Shown piece by piece: positions 5,583 to 6,070 of a stretch of 6,070 nucleotides of DNA. A program made the position numbers and the translations under genes. Source of the DNA: Mycobacteriaceae bacterium. GTDB taxonomy: Bacteria > Actinomycetota > Actinomycetes > Mycobacteriales > Mycobacteriaceae. The stretch's first letter is position 1. Each line of letters opens with the position of its first letter. Location: assembly GCA_013362555.1 (NCBI GenBank), contig JABFVX010000067.1, forward strand, positions 1 through 6,070, in the 5' to 3' direction. The notes under the pieces are model-generated. The model had not been told where the DNA came from. It did not search any database and saw only the letters and a program-made list of their open reading frames with translations.

Positions 5583-5633
5583 TCCAGAACGACCCGTGAA
5601 GTGCGCCAGGCGCACTTCACGGGTCGTTCTGGA
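5583..5633. terminator. 24-bp perfect hairpin after rplL (diverged copy 3)
   Basis: Arms 5583-5606 and 5610-5633 are perfectly complementary, with loop CAG. Against copies 1 and 2 the left arm differs at positions 8 (T to C), 18 (C to A) and 24 (T to C), and the right arm carries the matching change each time, so pairing is preserved at all 24 positions. It starts 6 nt after the rplL stop. No T-tract follows directly, but a classical terminator lies 23 nt downstream. Confidence 0.75.
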
Positions 5634-5656
5634 TGTATCGAGGTCGCTGCAACACG

Positions 5657-5694
5657 CACCCCTTGCTCGGTTTTAGAGCAGGGGTGTCCTTTTT
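5657..5694 (+). terminator. Rho-independent terminator of rplJ-rplL
   Basis: CACCCCTTGCTC (5657-5668) pairs with GAGCAGGGGTG (5676-5686) except for one bulged T, closing the loop GGTTTTA. The stem is followed by TCCTTTTT (5687-5694). This is a textbook stem plus U-tract, unusual enough in such GC-rich DNA to be convincing. Together with the copy 3 hairpin it forms a tandem terminator after the highly expressed stalk genes. Confidence 0.88.
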
Positions 5695-5774
5695 AGTTCC
5701 TCCAGATTGTGGAAGTGCACATTTTTCGACCGTCGGCCTTGTGGTGAACTCGGCTTGATGCGCAGGTCACGATG

Positions 5775-5820
5775 GGTATCCGGGAGTGATGTTGGATACC
5801 AAGTTACCGTCGAGTATCAT
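5775..5820 (+). promoter_or_regulatory. Candidate mceG promoter with operator-like inverted repeat over the -35
   Basis: TTGGAT (5792-5797) and TATCAT (5815-5820, five of six bases of TATAAT) are separated by 17 bp. The inverted repeat GGTATCC (5775-5781) and GGATACC (5794-5800), with a 12-nt spacer, overlaps the -35 with its right arm. A repressor bound there would block polymerase. The transcript would have a leader of about 145 nt before mceG. Confidence 0.45.
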
Positions 5821-5887
5821 CTGTCGGGCGCGCCCGTTACGGGCGGGTCGGCATGCCGGCGATAGCTCGCCCGGTAATGCGAAATGT

Positions 5888-5912
5888 GTCACTGCCCGTG
5901 CGATACAGTGAC
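5888..5912. promoter_or_regulatory. Second inverted repeat upstream of mceG
   Basis: GTCACTG (5888-5894) and CAGTGAC (5906-5912) are perfect 7-bp inverted arms with an 11-nt spacer. A TANNNT-type element, TACAGT (5904-5909), overlaps the right arm, though no good -35 is found 16-18 bp upstream. It could be an operator, or a hairpin in the leader of a transcript started near 5827. Confidence 0.35.
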
Positions 5913-5973
5913 CGAACCCACAGCGGTCGGTAACGAGGCAGGGGCCGCTGATTATGAAGGCGTGGAGGTCGAC

Positions 5974-6070
5974 GTGGGCGTCGAGGTCAGAACCGATAAT
6001 GTGACGAAGACATTCGGTTCCCAGCGAATCTGGCAGAACGTTTCCCTGACGCTTCCGCAAGGCGAAGTCA
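5974..6070 (+). CDS. mceG: Mce-associated ABC transporter ATPase (MceG/Mkl), 5' part only
   Basis: Thirty-two codons are present before the window ends. The peptide GVEVRTDNVTKTFGSQRIWQNVSLTLPQGEV is the first beta-sheet of an ABC ATPase, just before the expected Walker A motif, which lies outside. It aligns closely with the start of M. tuberculosis Mkl (GVSIEVNGLTKSFGSSRIWEDVTLTIPAGEV, from memory). MceG energises Mce lipid/sterol importers at the cytoplasmic face, with YrbE permeases. GTG5974 is preferred because GGAGG (5964-5968) lies 5 nt upstream; an in-frame GTG at 5962 is the alternative. Its place just after rplL matches the mycobacterial order. A related ABC ATPase cannot be ruled out from 32 residues. 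Confidence 0.8.
   Translation, partial: MGVEVRTDNVTKTFGSQRIWQNVSLTLPQGEV

Larger units (their letters stand above)
5695..5973. other. Gene-free region upstream of mceG with promoter and inverted repeats
   Basis: No convincing gene is present in these 279 bases. The DNA is less GC-rich than the flanking genes around 5700-5730 and 5785-5820. Besides the two operator-like repeats and the promoter listed separately, it holds a CGCCCG-TTA-CGGGCG hairpin (5831-5845) and a 10-bp palindrome CGGCATGCCG (5849-5858). It most likely serves as the regulatory region and 5' leader of mceG. M. tuberculosis has two genes (Rv0653c, Rv0654) between rplL and mkl; neither is seen here. Confidence 0.55.

Noticed and set aside
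5753..5779. SigF-type promoter ending in GGGTAT at 5774-5779
   Set aside because: No GTTT-like -35 occurs at the required 15-18 bp upstream.
5767..6060. 97-codon open frame on the - strand upstream of mceG
   Set aside because: It overlaps the promoter region and the mceG start antisense, with no ribosome binding site or family likeness.

Overview
The window is a high-GC actinobacterial chromosome segment. It carries the conserved tRNA-Trp, secE, nusG, rplK, rplA, rplJ, rplL cluster and then the start of an mceG/mkl-type ABC ATPase gene, all on the + strand. Three things point to a mycolic-acid actinomycete (Mycobacteriales, most likely Nocardia or a close relative): the long acidic or Ser/Arg-rich N-terminal extensions on SecE and NusG, the near-identity of the ribosomal proteins to the mycobacterial/nocardial type as I remember it, and mceG directly after rplL. 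The genus is inferred, not proven.

Layout. Bases 1-72 hold tRNA-Trp, missing only its first base. SecE (129-506) and NusG (648-1439) follow, separated by a degenerate 15-17 bp tandem repeat. L11 (1495-1929) and L1 (2003-2734) come next. The rplA reading frame looks damaged: about 20 bp is missing near codon 208 relative to the family. The genuine C-terminus and its stop (2694-2696) are therefore out of frame, and the ORF runs on to a stop inside a hairpin. A 24-bp perfect hairpin ends this block.

Between rplA and rplJ lies a two-gene accessory cassette: a FadR-type GntR regulator (2850-3569) and a fatty acid hydroxylase-superfamily membrane protein (3604-4263). A PdhR/FadR-like operator (TGGT-ATG-ACCA) sits just upstream of the regulator. 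A near-identical 58-bp copy of the hairpin element lies on each side of the cassette. The rplA-rplJ gap also holds lipid genes in M. tuberculosis (mmaA1-4, lipG, fabD2), so this looks like a recurrent site for lipid-modification genes.

After the second hairpin there is a good promoter (TTGGTG-17-TACGGT) and an L10-leader-like RNA of about 190 nt ending in an attenuator-type hairpin, followed by rplJ (4632-5153) and rplL (5196-5576). A third, diverged hairpin of the same family follows, then a classical U-tract terminator. The 279 bp upstream of mceG (5974 to the window end) carry a candidate promoter and two inverted repeats, each placed like an operator.

The genes form three functional groups. 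The first is core gene expression and secretion: tRNA-Trp, NusG, L11/L1, L10/L12 stalk and SecE. The second is a self-regulated lipid-hydroxylation pair. The third is the energy subunit for Mce lipid importers. The most notable points are the rplA frameshift, the hairpin family with three compensated base-pair changes, and the cassette bracketed by direct repeats with its own operator.
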